Source of the DNA: an uncultured Flammeovirgaceae bacterium
GTDB taxonomy: Bacteria; Bacteroidota; Bacteroidia; Cytophagales; Cyclobacteriaceae
Reading direction: 5' to 3'
Assembly: GCA_937138955.1 (NCBI GenBank)
Contig: CAKZPJ010000633.1
Coordinates: 1 to 5,461, forward strand
DNA length: 5,461 nucleotides
Shown here: positions 1 to 5,461 of the stretch, in pieces
Layout of the letters: every line of letters starts with the position of its first letter
How positions within the stretch are numbered: the first letter of the stretch is position 1
Position numbers and translations under genes: made by a program
The notes under the pieces: generated by a model
Seen by the model: only the letters and a program-made list of their open reading frames with translations
Databases searched by the model: none
What the model was told of the DNA's origin: nothing

Positions 1-743
1 CGAGTCAGTAAATTCTGGCGAATCTGAGGAAGGTCAAGATCAATGGCATTTTGGGTAAGTTTGGCTTTAACGGTCTCGTCGTCTAGTGTGCCATCCGCCC
101 GAAGATCGGTGGTAATATTAGCTAATAGCTCCGAAAGCTCGGCTACAGTTTGGTTGCCCTGTAAGATAGACGATATGGCGAGCAAGATGGCATTATCTTC
201 GCCGTCCTGAGAAATATCTAGTAGTTCGGAGCTAGTCATCACTTCTCGATCAATACCAAAAACAGCAAGTATTTCTCGCTGGGCTTGCTGCTTTGCTTCC
301 AGAAAACTTACTCCTCGGCTAATCAAATAGTTCACTCGATCTTTCTCAAGATGCGAAAGTACGTTTACGTTGATATTAGTATCCTCAGAAACATCGGCTA
401 AGGCAAATAACGTTAGCTGCGCTGCCGACTTTTCTCCTTTCACCTCATCGAAGTAGAAACCACTAGCCATCATTTGAAGATTGGTATGATCCAACTGAGA
501 GGTTTTAATAAAGAAAGTTCCTTTGTTATCTGTGATCTGCGTAGTAAAAGTCTTTCCGGTAGCGGCCAAAGAATCATCTAATTCGGTGATGATAATAGAC
601 GTACCATTAATAAACGGCCCCTTTTGTACGTAGCCATTGATAGAAATTGGACTGCTAGATGCCTGTGGTAGCACCTCTTCCTCGCGACAACCTAGGATAA
701 CTGCAATTAGAGTGAGGGATAAAGTAGACAGTAATTTCTTCAT
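1..743 (-). CDS. Predicted surface lipoprotein, N-terminal part (runs off left edge)
   Basis: The reading frame is open from the ATG at 743 to the window edge (247 codons, no stop), so the C-terminus is missing. Residues 1-18 form a signal peptide with a lysine pair and a hydrophobic core. It ends in the lipobox ILGC with Cys19, predicting signal peptidase II processing. Cys19 is followed by REEE, which resembles the acidic lipoprotein export signal that sends Bacteroidota lipoproteins to the outer surface. Residues about 33-110 are beta-rich (GYVQKGPFINGTS, then a DNKGTF turn), like a carboxypeptidase-regulatory or Ig-like sandwich. From about 124 the protein is helical, with NVNVLSHLEKDRVNYL followed by SFLEAKQQAQREILAVFGI. 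From memory, this two-part arrangement recurs in large uncharacterised Bacteroidota lipoproteins; no enzymatic motif is visible. It lies 119 bases downstream of the DUF3500 gene on the same strand but probably has its own promoter. Function unknown. Confidence 0.88.
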   Translation of the reverse strand, partial: MKKLLSTLSLTLIAVILGCREEEVLPQASSSPISINGYVQKGPFINGTSIIITELDDSLAATGKTFTTQITDNKGTFFIKTSQLDHTNLQMMASGFYFDEVKGEKSAAQLTLFALADVSEDTNINVNVLSHLEKDRVNYLISRGVSFLEAKQQAQREILAVFGIDREVMTSSELLDISQDGEDNAILLAISSILQGNQTVAELSELLANITTDLRADGTLDDETVKAKLTQNAIDLDLPQIRQNLLT

Positions 744-768
744 TAATCAATAATTCTATTCTAATAGA

Positions 769-776
769 CAAAATTA
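769..776 (-). promoter_or_regulatory. Bacteroidota-type -7 box (TAATTTTG) of the lipoprotein gene
   Basis: On the minus strand the eight bases read TAATTTTG, an exact match to the Bacteroidota sigma-ABfr -7 consensus TAnnTTTG. The ATG at 743 lies 25 bases beyond the box, which would give a leader of roughly 20 bases. Only a weak TTTAG stands at about the -33 distance. The whole spacer 744-862 is AT-rich with no GC-containing hairpin, so transcription from the DUF3500 gene upstream could also read through. Confidence 0.55.
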
Positions 777-862
777 CCGATTAATATAATTAAACTAAAA
801 TTATATTAAATAATATTTTATAAAGTAATTTATTGACGATATTTAAAATATGCAACATAAAT

Positions 863-1897
863 TTACTTATGCGCTTCTTCGTAATGATTCTTAAGCACAT
901 TCCTTCCCCAATCATTTTGCAGGTCTCGGATTACAGTATGAATATGGTTAGCATTGTTTTGAGTATTGTCGTACTCAATGACGAAGGTTGGCCCCTGAAG
1001 ACGATAGTAGTGCGGATCACCTACTTCTAATCCTCCCGCCCAAGCAAAGTGAATATCTTCTAATCCGGCTTCCTGAATGTCTTGTAGAGCTTTTTCCGCT
1101 ACTTCGGCCCGATGAACGTTATAGTATACTTCGAGCAGCTGCATCAGTTGATCTTGCTGCTTAGAACTCATTTGGGAGTGTGCCAAGCCTTCTGAATCAC
1201 CAACCTGTGCCTGAATTTCAGTACCGGAAATAATGTCGGGATAGGCCTCTTCAGCAACTAATGCGGTGGAAAGCTGATCTTGATTTAGCGACTTCACTAG
1301 AGCTCGAGCAAAATCTTCTTCCGGTTCAAGCACTCGCCAACCTTTTTTGGGTCCACTGGGCACTTTAGCCGGATTAGACCCAAAAAACGTGGGAGTAGCC
1401 GAAACGATCTCGTTCGAAAGGGAAGAAAAATTAAGGGAGAGGTGGTGTCCTTCTAGCCGCCACCCCCAAGCTTCGCCTGGTTGTGGATTTCCAAAAATAG
1501 TGAAATAGTAGTTGTTGGGGTCGCGGTACGTATCGTTAGCCGGTCGGTCTTCTACCATCCTAAGTACATTTTCTAACGTCATTACATCTTTAACTTTTTG
1601 ATAGCCTGCTTGACTCAACGATGCGCGGAGTAAATTCATGGCAGCCTGCTGCTGATCTTCGTTCATGGCTTTCAGTGGCAATCCGTTCCGGTCTCGCGGA
1701 ACGAAATGCCAGTTATAACGCTCATCATTTTCAAAGTCATACGTCAGTTGGGACTGCTGATCTTGGTTCAGCGTCTGCCGAAATTGCTGAGCCGCTTCAA
1801 GTAAATTAGCTTCAGGGTTTTTATTTTGTTGAGCTGTAACCGTAGTTAATAATCCGCTCAATATAAAGAGTAAGAAAATAATAGTAAGTCGCTGCAT
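863..1897 (-). CDS. DUF3500 family secreted protein
   Basis: This 344-residue protein matches the DUF3500 family, whose function is unknown. Residues 1-22 form a Sec signal peptide with probable cleavage after TVTA, before QQN, and there is no lipobox cysteine, so it should be periplasmic or secreted. Family-like segments are WGWRLEGHHLSLN (144-156), a GSNPAKVPSGP stretch (173-183) leading to GWRVL (186-190), and near the C-terminus GPTFVIEYDNTQNNANHIH (302-320) followed by an IRD and a late HY (338-339). The protein appears to be built as two related halves: LNQDQ recurs at 43-47 and 204-208, and RLEG/RLQG at 147-150 and 299-302. The ATG at 1897 is chosen because the signal peptide begins directly there; no Shine-Dalgarno sequence is visible, as is usual in this phylum. 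It is divergent from the AGE-family gene. No catalytic residues can be assigned; the conserved histidines could bind metal or ligand, but that is a guess. Confidence 0.88.
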   Translation of the reverse strand: MQRLTIIFLLFILSGLLTTVTAQQNKNPEANLLEAAQQFRQTLNQDQQSQLTYDFENDERYNWHFVPRDRNGLPLKAMNEDQQQAAMNLLRASLSQAGYQKVKDVMTLENVLRMVEDRPANDTYRDPNNYYFTIFGNPQPGEAWGWRLEGHHLSLNFSSLSNEIVSATPTFFGSNPAKVPSGPKKGWRVLEPEEDFARALVKSLNQDQLSTALVAEEAYPDIISGTEIQAQVGDSEGLAHSQMSSKQQDQLMQLLEVYYNVHRAEVAEKALQDIQEAGLEDIHFAWAGGLEVGDPHYYRLQGPTFVIEYDNTQNNANHIHTVIRDLQNDWGRNVLKNHYEEAHK

Positions 1898-1911
1898 TAG
1901 GTTGTTTTAGT

Positions 1912-1996
1912 AATGATGAATGGCTGATGAAAAATGAATGATAGAGGAAAAAGTTATTAACCCGTGCCGCGGTGGCAGCATTCACTATTCATCATT
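1912..1996. repeat. Nested inverted repeat with GC-rich core in the divergent spacer
   Basis: AATGATGAAT (1912-1921) is exactly complementary to ATTCATCATT (1987-1996). Inside it, TGAATG (1935-1940) pairs with CATTCA (1979-1984). At the centre TGCC (1965-1968) pairs with GGCA (1974-1977) around GCGGT, which overlaps a CCGCGG palindrome. The AT-rich arms are partly low-complexity repeats of ATGA/GAATG, so some pairing may be fortuitous. The GC-rich centre stands out in an AT-rich spacer. It could be a dispersed intergenic palindromic element, a binding region for a regulator of the two divergent genes, or chance. Confidence 0.4.
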
Positions 1997-2008
1997 TAAG
2001 GTACGATT

Positions 2009-2023
2009 ATTCCGGAATTTTTG
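2009..2023 (+). promoter_or_regulatory. Possible operator palindrome and -7-like box of the AGE-family gene
   Basis: ATTCCGGAAT (2009-2018) is a perfect 10-bp palindrome. Overlapping its right end, AATTTTTG (2016-2023) differs from the Bacteroidota -7 consensus TAnnTTTG only at the first base. It stands 27 bases before the ATG at 2051, nearly the same geometry as the better promoter of the lipoprotein gene at 769-776. No clear -33 element is visible. A repressor bound to the palindrome would cover this box, but both the promoter and operator roles are inferred. Confidence 0.3.
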
Positions 2024-2050
2024 ATAATTTCTCGCTCAAATCACTACACT

Positions 2051-3322
2051 ATGAACCAAGAAACTATAGCCCGTTATCGCCAAGAATGTGAACAGCACCT
2101 TACTGAAGAGTTACTTCCCTTCTGGCTTGACCGATGTTTAGACGAACAGTACGGTGGGTTTATCACCCATTTTGATAGAGACGGTAATGATACAGGTACA
2201 GACGAAAAATCACTCATCGCCCAAACCCGTTGTGTGTATACGTTTGCTTCGGCCCATCGAGCTGGGTACGGTGACGGAAAGTGTTTGGAATATGCTCGTC
2301 ATGGGGTGGACTTCTTACTAAACAAGATGTGGGATCAGGAATACGGTGGTTTTTACTGGTTATTAGACCGAGCTGGAAATGTTACGATCGACGAAAAGAT
2401 CATCTACGGACATAGCTTTGCCATCTACAGTCTGAGTGAGTACACTCTGGCTTCGGGTGATTCTCGGGGATTGGAATACGCGGTAAAGTGCTTTGACTTA
2501 CTACAGAAATATGCTGCCGATACGCACTACGGCGGCTACTTTGAGATGTTTGCACAAGATTGGTCGCTGAAAGGACCGGGAGCTGCCGGGGGCGACCGTA
2601 AAACGCTGGACGTTCATATGCACCTAATGGAGGCATTCACCACACTTTACGAGTGTAGTCAACAGCCTATTCATCGGCGGAAATTGGAAGAAATAATAGC
2701 ATTATTACTCAATCGAATTTTGCATCCAGAGTATCGCACCGGCGTTCCTCAGTTTTTCCCTGATTGGCAGGTGGCCCCACAAATTAAGTTTGATATTGTT
2801 TGGGGCTGGGACCGTTTTACCGATAGCGGAGCCAAAGCTCAAGCTGAAGATAATACCAGCTATGGTCATAATGTAGAATTTGCTTGGCTACTAACCCATG
2901 CGCTCAAGACAATGGGGAAATCGGTAGATCAGTATCTCGACGTACTACGAGCTTCCTACGAACATGCTGTAAAGTATGGCATTGACGAAAATTACGGAGG
3001 TGTCTACGTAGAAGGTAGTCCTGATGGAAAGGTATACGATCGGGAAAAAGAATTCTGGCAACAAGCCGAACTACTAATTGGTATGTTGGAAGCCTCGCTT
3101 ACGTTTGGCGCGGAAAAATATTGGCCAACCTATAAAAATATCCATCGCTTTGTATTCGGAAAAATGATTCACCATTCGGTAGGCGAGTGGTGGCCCTTAC
3201 TGACTCGCGAAGGCGAACCTGTCTGGACTCATATGAGCCACTCGTGGAAAGTAAACTATCATACTGTTCGGGCGATGGTGCAAAGTGTTGAACGACTTAA
3301 GCAGCTAGAATCAATATTGTAA
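2051..3322 (+). CDS. AGE-family sugar 2-epimerase/isomerase (N-acylglucosamine 2-epimerase family)
   Basis: This 423-residue cytoplasmic enzyme has no signal peptide. The family folds as an (alpha/alpha)6 barrel and interconverts sugars at C2 (GlcNAc/ManNAc, cellobiose/Glc-Man, Glc/Man) or isomerises aldoses and ketoses. Family positions are recognisable: Arg60 in AQTRCVYTF, the segment YGHSFAIYSLSE (119-130), His191 in DVHMHLMEAF, His273 in YGHNVEFAW, FWQQAELLIG (335-344), and His404 in WKVNYHTVR. Arg60, His191, His273 and His404 correspond to the catalytic Arg and His residues of characterised AGE and cellobiose epimerases. D-x-x-YGG recurs at 31, 95, 157 and 312. An apparent insertion of about 20 residues (roughly 247-268) precedes His273. 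The ATG at 2051 is preferred over an in-frame TTG at 2021, which would add ten poorly conserved residues and overlap the putative promoter. Length is typical of the family. The gene stands alone on the plus strand; its substrate cannot be told from sequence. Confidence 0.93.
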   Translation: MNQETIARYRQECEQHLTEELLPFWLDRCLDEQYGGFITHFDRDGNDTGTDEKSLIAQTRCVYTFASAHRAGYGDGKCLEYARHGVDFLLNKMWDQEYGGFYWLLDRAGNVTIDEKIIYGHSFAIYSLSEYTLASGDSRGLEYAVKCFDLLQKYAADTHYGGYFEMFAQDWSLKGPGAAGGDRKTLDVHMHLMEAFTTLYECSQQPIHRRKLEEIIALLLNRILHPEYRTGVPQFFPDWQVAPQIKFDIVWGWDRFTDSGAKAQAEDNTSYGHNVEFAWLLTHALKTMGKSVDQYLDVLRASYEHAVKYGIDENYGGVYVEGSPDGKVYDREKEFWQQAELLIGMLEASLTFGAEKYWPTYKNIHRFVFGKMIHHSVGEWWPLLTREGEPVWTHMSHSWKVNYHTVRAMVQSVERLKQLESIL

Positions 3323-3326
3323 ATTA

Positions 3327-3494
3327 TCACTTTAGCGAAAGTTGGTCGAGTACTTGCTCGATGGAAACATCTTCCTGCATTTTAGCATCCAGAATATTAG
3401 ATCGTTCGGGAAGCGCCGTAATACAGACAATTGCCCACATTAATAATAGCATGGTAAATCGGAATATAGATCCAATGAGTGATTTAGTATTCAT
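3327..3494 (-). CDS. Short ORF with membrane/signal segment and STN-like tail; possible TonB-receptor gene remnant
   Basis: An intact ATG-to-TGA frame encodes 55 residues. A basic and polar start (MNTKSLIGSIFRF) is followed by a hydrophobic run (TMLLLMWAIVCITAL, about 14-28) and a polar tail ending EDVSIEQVLDQLSLK. The shape (signal segment, about 12 linker residues, then V-S-[IL]-x-x-VL-x-x-[IL]) resembles the first residues of Bacteroidota SusC/RagA-type receptors that carry an STN domain, but the frame stops where the rest of that domain should begin. Its stop lies 5 bases from the stop of the convergent AGE-family gene, so nothing further could follow without running into that gene. It may be the 5' relic of a deleted receptor gene, a genuine small membrane protein, or a chance ORF. 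No Shine-Dalgarno sequence is present; a TAAGTTTT at 3501-3508 is one mismatch from the -7 consensus but only 6 bases from the ATG. Confidence 0.35.
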   Translation of the reverse strand: MNTKSLIGSIFRFTMLLLMWAIVCITALPERSNILDAKMQEDVSIEQVLDQLSLK

Positions 3495-3706
3495 AACAAT
3501 AAAACTTACATTAGTAATATTTATTCTAAATAAGTAAATATTTATTAATTATCCTAATATTTAAGTTAAAATCTATATTTAAATAGTTATAAAATAAAAA
3601 TTTGAGGTGATAATGCCCTATTTTCCGTGGTTTACGAACGAAAACTTACAAGTACTCACTGCTATCTTTGGTGAGAAATCTTAATTTTTAGAGAGAAATG
3701 GACTGG
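3495..3706. other. AT-rich spacer between the short ORF and the deacylase gene, with a 23-codon micro-ORF
   Basis: The left part (about 3495-3600) is nearly all A and T, with no clear promoter on either strand. A plus-strand micro-ORF at 3613-3684 encodes 23 residues beginning MPYFPWFTNENL, ahead of a TAA. It is preceded by GAGG (3604-3607) at 5 bases' spacing, an unusually good Shine-Dalgarno match for this genome. I do not recognise the peptide and it may be fortuitous. No GC-rich terminator hairpin follows the deacylase stop on the minus strand. Confidence 0.3.
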
Positions 3707-5290
3707 CTAATTTGACTGGAAAGCGGGACCTCTGAGTACTTTCCCCTCTCTACTTTTGGTGAATTGACCATTATCAACCGCCACCTTTCCATTAACGATC
3801 ACGAAGTGAATTCCTTGGGAGTACTGGTGCGGTTTCTCAAAGGTTGCTTTGTCAATAATGGCTTTCGGATCAAAAATAGTGAGGTCGGCAAATACATCTT
3901 CCTCAATTCTACCTCGCTTTTTTAAACCAAGTCGATTGGCGGGCATTAGGGTCATTTTGTGAATGGCTTCTTCCAGCTCAAGTATATTCCGTTCGCGAAC
4001 ATAGTGGCCCAACACCCGGGGAAACGTTCCGTACCAACGGGGGTGAGGATGGCCAACTTCGTATTCAGCTAACCGACCGTCGGAACCAATCATCGTCTGA
4101 GGGTGCTGCATAATTCGGTCTACATCTTTCTGGTCAATAGCATGGTAGATAGCATTGCAGCCACCATTTGCTTGAGCCTCTATCACTAGTTCAGCTCCAT
4201 TTTCTACGGTTGGTGTTAAAGCGCGCATTATCGCCCAATCATGTAACGTCTTACCTTCCAACTCGGGCTGCCACTCCACACGGGCAAACTGTACGCGCCG
4301 CAAATCTTTACCACCTCGGTCGTTCAGGATATTATAAACAATGCCCCGCTTGATACTATCACGCAGTAGTGGGTCTTCTAATCGCTCCAAGTAAGCATTC
4401 TGCCCTCCTGAACGCGCCCAACTAGGAATGAGTACTGAAATTCCGGTTTGGCTAGCGGTATAAGGGTACTGATCCATCATGATGTCAAGACCTAACGAAC
4501 GAGCGGAATCTACCATTGCTAATGTTTTGGTGCTGGCACCCCACATGGGTTTTCCGATGGCTTTATGATGAGTAAGCACCACTGGAATATCGGCTCTCTC
4601 CGAAATCTGAATTGCCTCGGCTACCGCATCAATTAAACCTAATCCCTCTTCCCGAAGGTGGGAGGTATAAATGCCGCCGTATTGGCTGGCTATTTTAGAT
4701 AGAGCAACCACTTCATCTACATCAGAAAAAGCCCCCGGCACATATTTCAGTCCGGTAGAAATACCGAATGCACCATCTTTCATACCTGTAGCTACTTGCT
4801 CCTGCATTTGCTGTAGTTCAGCTGCGGTAGGAACCCGGTTGTCTAGCTTCATAATGTTGCGCCGAATGGTATTGTGACCAATCAGGTAAGCTACATTCAT
4901 ACCAATGCCTACTCGCTCTACAGAGTCTATATACGTCGCCAACGGCCAAGGGCTGCTCCCGTCGGGTCCACCCAAGGCAGTCGTTACTCCTTGTCGGATT
5001 TGACTTTCGGCATCTGGTAATCGTAGCAACGGTTCCAAATGCACGTGCATATCAATAAAGCCGGGAGCTACGGCTAAACCAGTGGCATCAATTTCTCTTG
5101 TTGCTTTTCGTTCGGTCAAATCGCCCACCGCTACAATCTGATCATCACGAATGCCAATATCCGCTAGGGTAGGAGTAGAGAGCGAACCATCATATACCGA
5201 ACCATTGCGGATAATAATATTTAATTCGCTATTACTTTGACACGCAACTAAAGAAATTAGTAGGAAAATGACCGGTAGGCGAAGGTTCAT
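3707..5290 (-). CDS. N-acyl-D-amino-acid deacylase (D-aminoacylase) family amidohydrolase, lipoprotein
   Basis: This 527-residue amidohydrolase belongs to the D-aminoacylase family, whose members release D-amino acids from N-acyl-D-amino acids or cleave related D-dipeptides. Residues 1-16 are a signal peptide ending in the lipobox LVAC (Cys17), so it is membrane-anchored in the envelope. After it comes the family's N-terminal beta part (IIIRNGSVYDG, 25-35), then the barrel metal motif GFIDMHVH with His82 and His84, GVTTALGGPDGSSPW (101-115), TSHLRE with His211, LTHHKAIG with His241/His242, and IGSDGR with Asp404. The C-terminal beta part includes ADLTIFD (468-474) and VIVNGKVAVDNG. The metal-binding cysteine that A. 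faecalis D-aminoacylase has in GNCG is here Asp110 in GPDG. Length fits the family. The ATG at 5290 starts directly at the signal peptide. The exact substrate is unknown; peptidoglycan-derived N-acyl-D-amino acids are plausible but inferred. It is transcribed alone unless linked to a gene beyond the right edge. Confidence 0.92.
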   Translation of the reverse strand: MNLRLPVIFLLISLVACQSNSELNIIIRNGSVYDGSLSTPTLADIGIRDDQIVAVGDLTERKATREIDATGLAVAPGFIDMHVHLEPLLRLPDAESQIRQGVTTALGGPDGSSPWPLATYIDSVERVGIGMNVAYLIGHNTIRRNIMKLDNRVPTAAELQQMQEQVATGMKDGAFGISTGLKYVPGAFSDVDEVVALSKIASQYGGIYTSHLREEGLGLIDAVAEAIQISERADIPVVLTHHKAIGKPMWGASTKTLAMVDSARSLGLDIMMDQYPYTASQTGISVLIPSWARSGGQNAYLERLEDPLLRDSIKRGIVYNILNDRGGKDLRRVQFARVEWQPELEGKTLHDWAIMRALTPTVENGAELVIEAQANGGCNAIYHAIDQKDVDRIMQHPQTMIGSDGRLAEYEVGHPHPRWYGTFPRVLGHYVRERNILELEEAIHKMTLMPANRLGLKKRGRIEEDVFADLTIFDPKAIIDKATFEKPHQYSQGIHFVIVNGKVAVDNGQFTKSREGKVLRGPAFQSN

Positions 5291-5322
5291 AAGGTAGGAT
5301 AGTTAAACGGTAGTGATTATGG

Positions 5323-5348
5323 GCTGAAAATATAAAAATATTTTCAGC
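5323..5348. repeat. Perfect 11-bp inverted repeat (hairpin) upstream of the deacylase gene
   Basis: GCTGAAAATAT (5323-5333) and ATATTTTCAGC (5338-5348) are exact reverse complements around a 4-base loop, AAAA on the plus strand. The right end of the deacylase gene is 32 bases away. No T-tract follows on either strand, so it is not a canonical intrinsic terminator. On the minus strand a TATATTTT (5327-5334), one mismatch from the -7 consensus, lies inside one arm, which would suit an operator over the promoter. It also lies just past the stop at 5394 of a possible upstream gene, so a terminator or mRNA-end role remains possible. Confidence 0.5.
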
Positions 5349-5393
5349 TATCCAGCCTTTGAAGAAATAGAGTGTGACTACTACCAGAGAGGG

Positions 5394-5461
5394 TTATGTA
5401 GCCACTAATTGAGGAGATCGTTCTATTATTTGTTGGTGAAGATGTTCATCTAATAAAGCAT
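5394..5461 (-). CDS. Possible C-terminal end of an upstream minus-strand gene (partial)
   Basis: On the minus strand one frame is open from the right edge for 21 full codons and ends at a TAA (5394-5396). It encodes a leucine- and glutamine-rich tail ending RSPQLVAT; the other two minus frames close within a few codons of the edge. The composition would suit an amphipathic helical C-terminus, but the stretch is too short to recognise a family, and an open frame of this length is common by chance. If real, its stop lies 103 bases upstream of the deacylase start, on the same strand. Confidence 0.3.
   Translation of the reverse strand, partial: ALLDEHLHQQIIERSPQLVAT

Noticed and set aside
803..816. 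ATATTA/TAATAT inverted repeat in the spacer before the lipoprotein gene
   Set aside because: It is all A and T in very AT-rich DNA, so it is expected by chance and would be too unstable for a terminator.
833..1030. Plus-strand open frame of 65 codons over the 3' end of the DUF3500 gene
   Set aside because: It is antisense to a well-supported gene, has no recognisable protein features, and begins in AT-rich spacer DNA.
1621..1809. Plus-strand open frame of 62 codons inside the DUF3500 gene
   Set aside because: It is antisense to the coding sequence and its composition reflects the gene on the other strand.
1961..1978. GTGCCGCGG-like core suggesting a 16S rRNA fragment
   Set aside because: Resemblance to the 16S 515 region is limited to a few GC-rich bases and the flanks do not match.
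2400..2636. Minus-strand open frame of 78 codons inside the AGE-family gene
   Set aside because: It lies opposite conserved family motifs (FAIYSLSE, YGGYFE), so it is a shadow of that gene.
3346..3361. TCGAG/CTCGA hairpin just after the AGE-family stop as a terminator
   Set aside because: The stem is only 5 bp, there is no following T-tract, and it falls inside the short minus-strand ORF.
4168..4877. Plus-strand open frames at 4168-4353 and 4671-4877 inside the deacylase gene
   Set aside because: Both are antisense to conserved amidohydrolase sequence and show no motif of their own.
5403..5461. Plus-strand open stretch at the right edge (reading IEEIVLLFVG...)
   Set aside because: It has no ATG, GTG or TTG start after the preceding stop and is too short to support.

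Overview
The window looks like ordinary chromosomal DNA from a Bacteroidota bacterium, probably of the Cytophagales type (inference; no marker gene is present). Three things point there. Start codons lack Shine-Dalgarno sequences. An exact Bacteroidota -7 box (TAnnTTTG, here TAATTTTG) lies upstream of one lipoprotein gene. Two genes encode lipoproteins with a lipobox cysteine, one followed by an acidic stretch like the Bacteroidota surface-export signal. Coding DNA has intermediate GC and the spacers are strongly AT-rich. I see no insertion sequence, tRNA, rRNA, CRISPR array or phage gene.

Layout. Positions 1-743 (minus) hold the N-terminal 247 residues of a predicted surface lipoprotein that runs off the left edge. 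Positions 863-1897 (minus) encode a secreted DUF3500 protein of unknown function. A divergent spacer (1898-2050) holds a nested inverted repeat with a GC-rich core and a 10-bp palindrome next to a weak -7-like box. Positions 2051-3322 (plus) encode a cytoplasmic sugar epimerase/isomerase of the N-acylglucosamine 2-epimerase (AGE) family. Converging on it, 5 bases from stop to first base, is a 55-codon ORF (3327-3494, minus) with a hydrophobic N-terminus and an STN-like tail, possibly the remnant of a TonB-dependent receptor gene. After an AT-rich spacer, 3707-5290 (minus) encodes a lipoprotein amidohydrolase of the D-aminoacylase family. The right edge (5291-5461) has a perfect 11-bp hairpin and possibly the last codons of another minus-strand gene.

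How the genes fit together. Nothing forms a clear operon: neighbours are divergent, convergent or separated by more than 100 bases. A loose scavenging theme is possible, with the envelope deacylase acting on N-acyl-D-amino acids and the cytoplasmic epimerase on a sugar or amino sugar, but gene order does not demonstrate it. The points most worth a second look are the missing metal-binding cysteine in the deacylase, the insertion beside a catalytic histidine in the epimerase, the two-fold internal repeat in the DUF3500 protein, and the short STN-like ORF. I found no convincing new multi-gene system.
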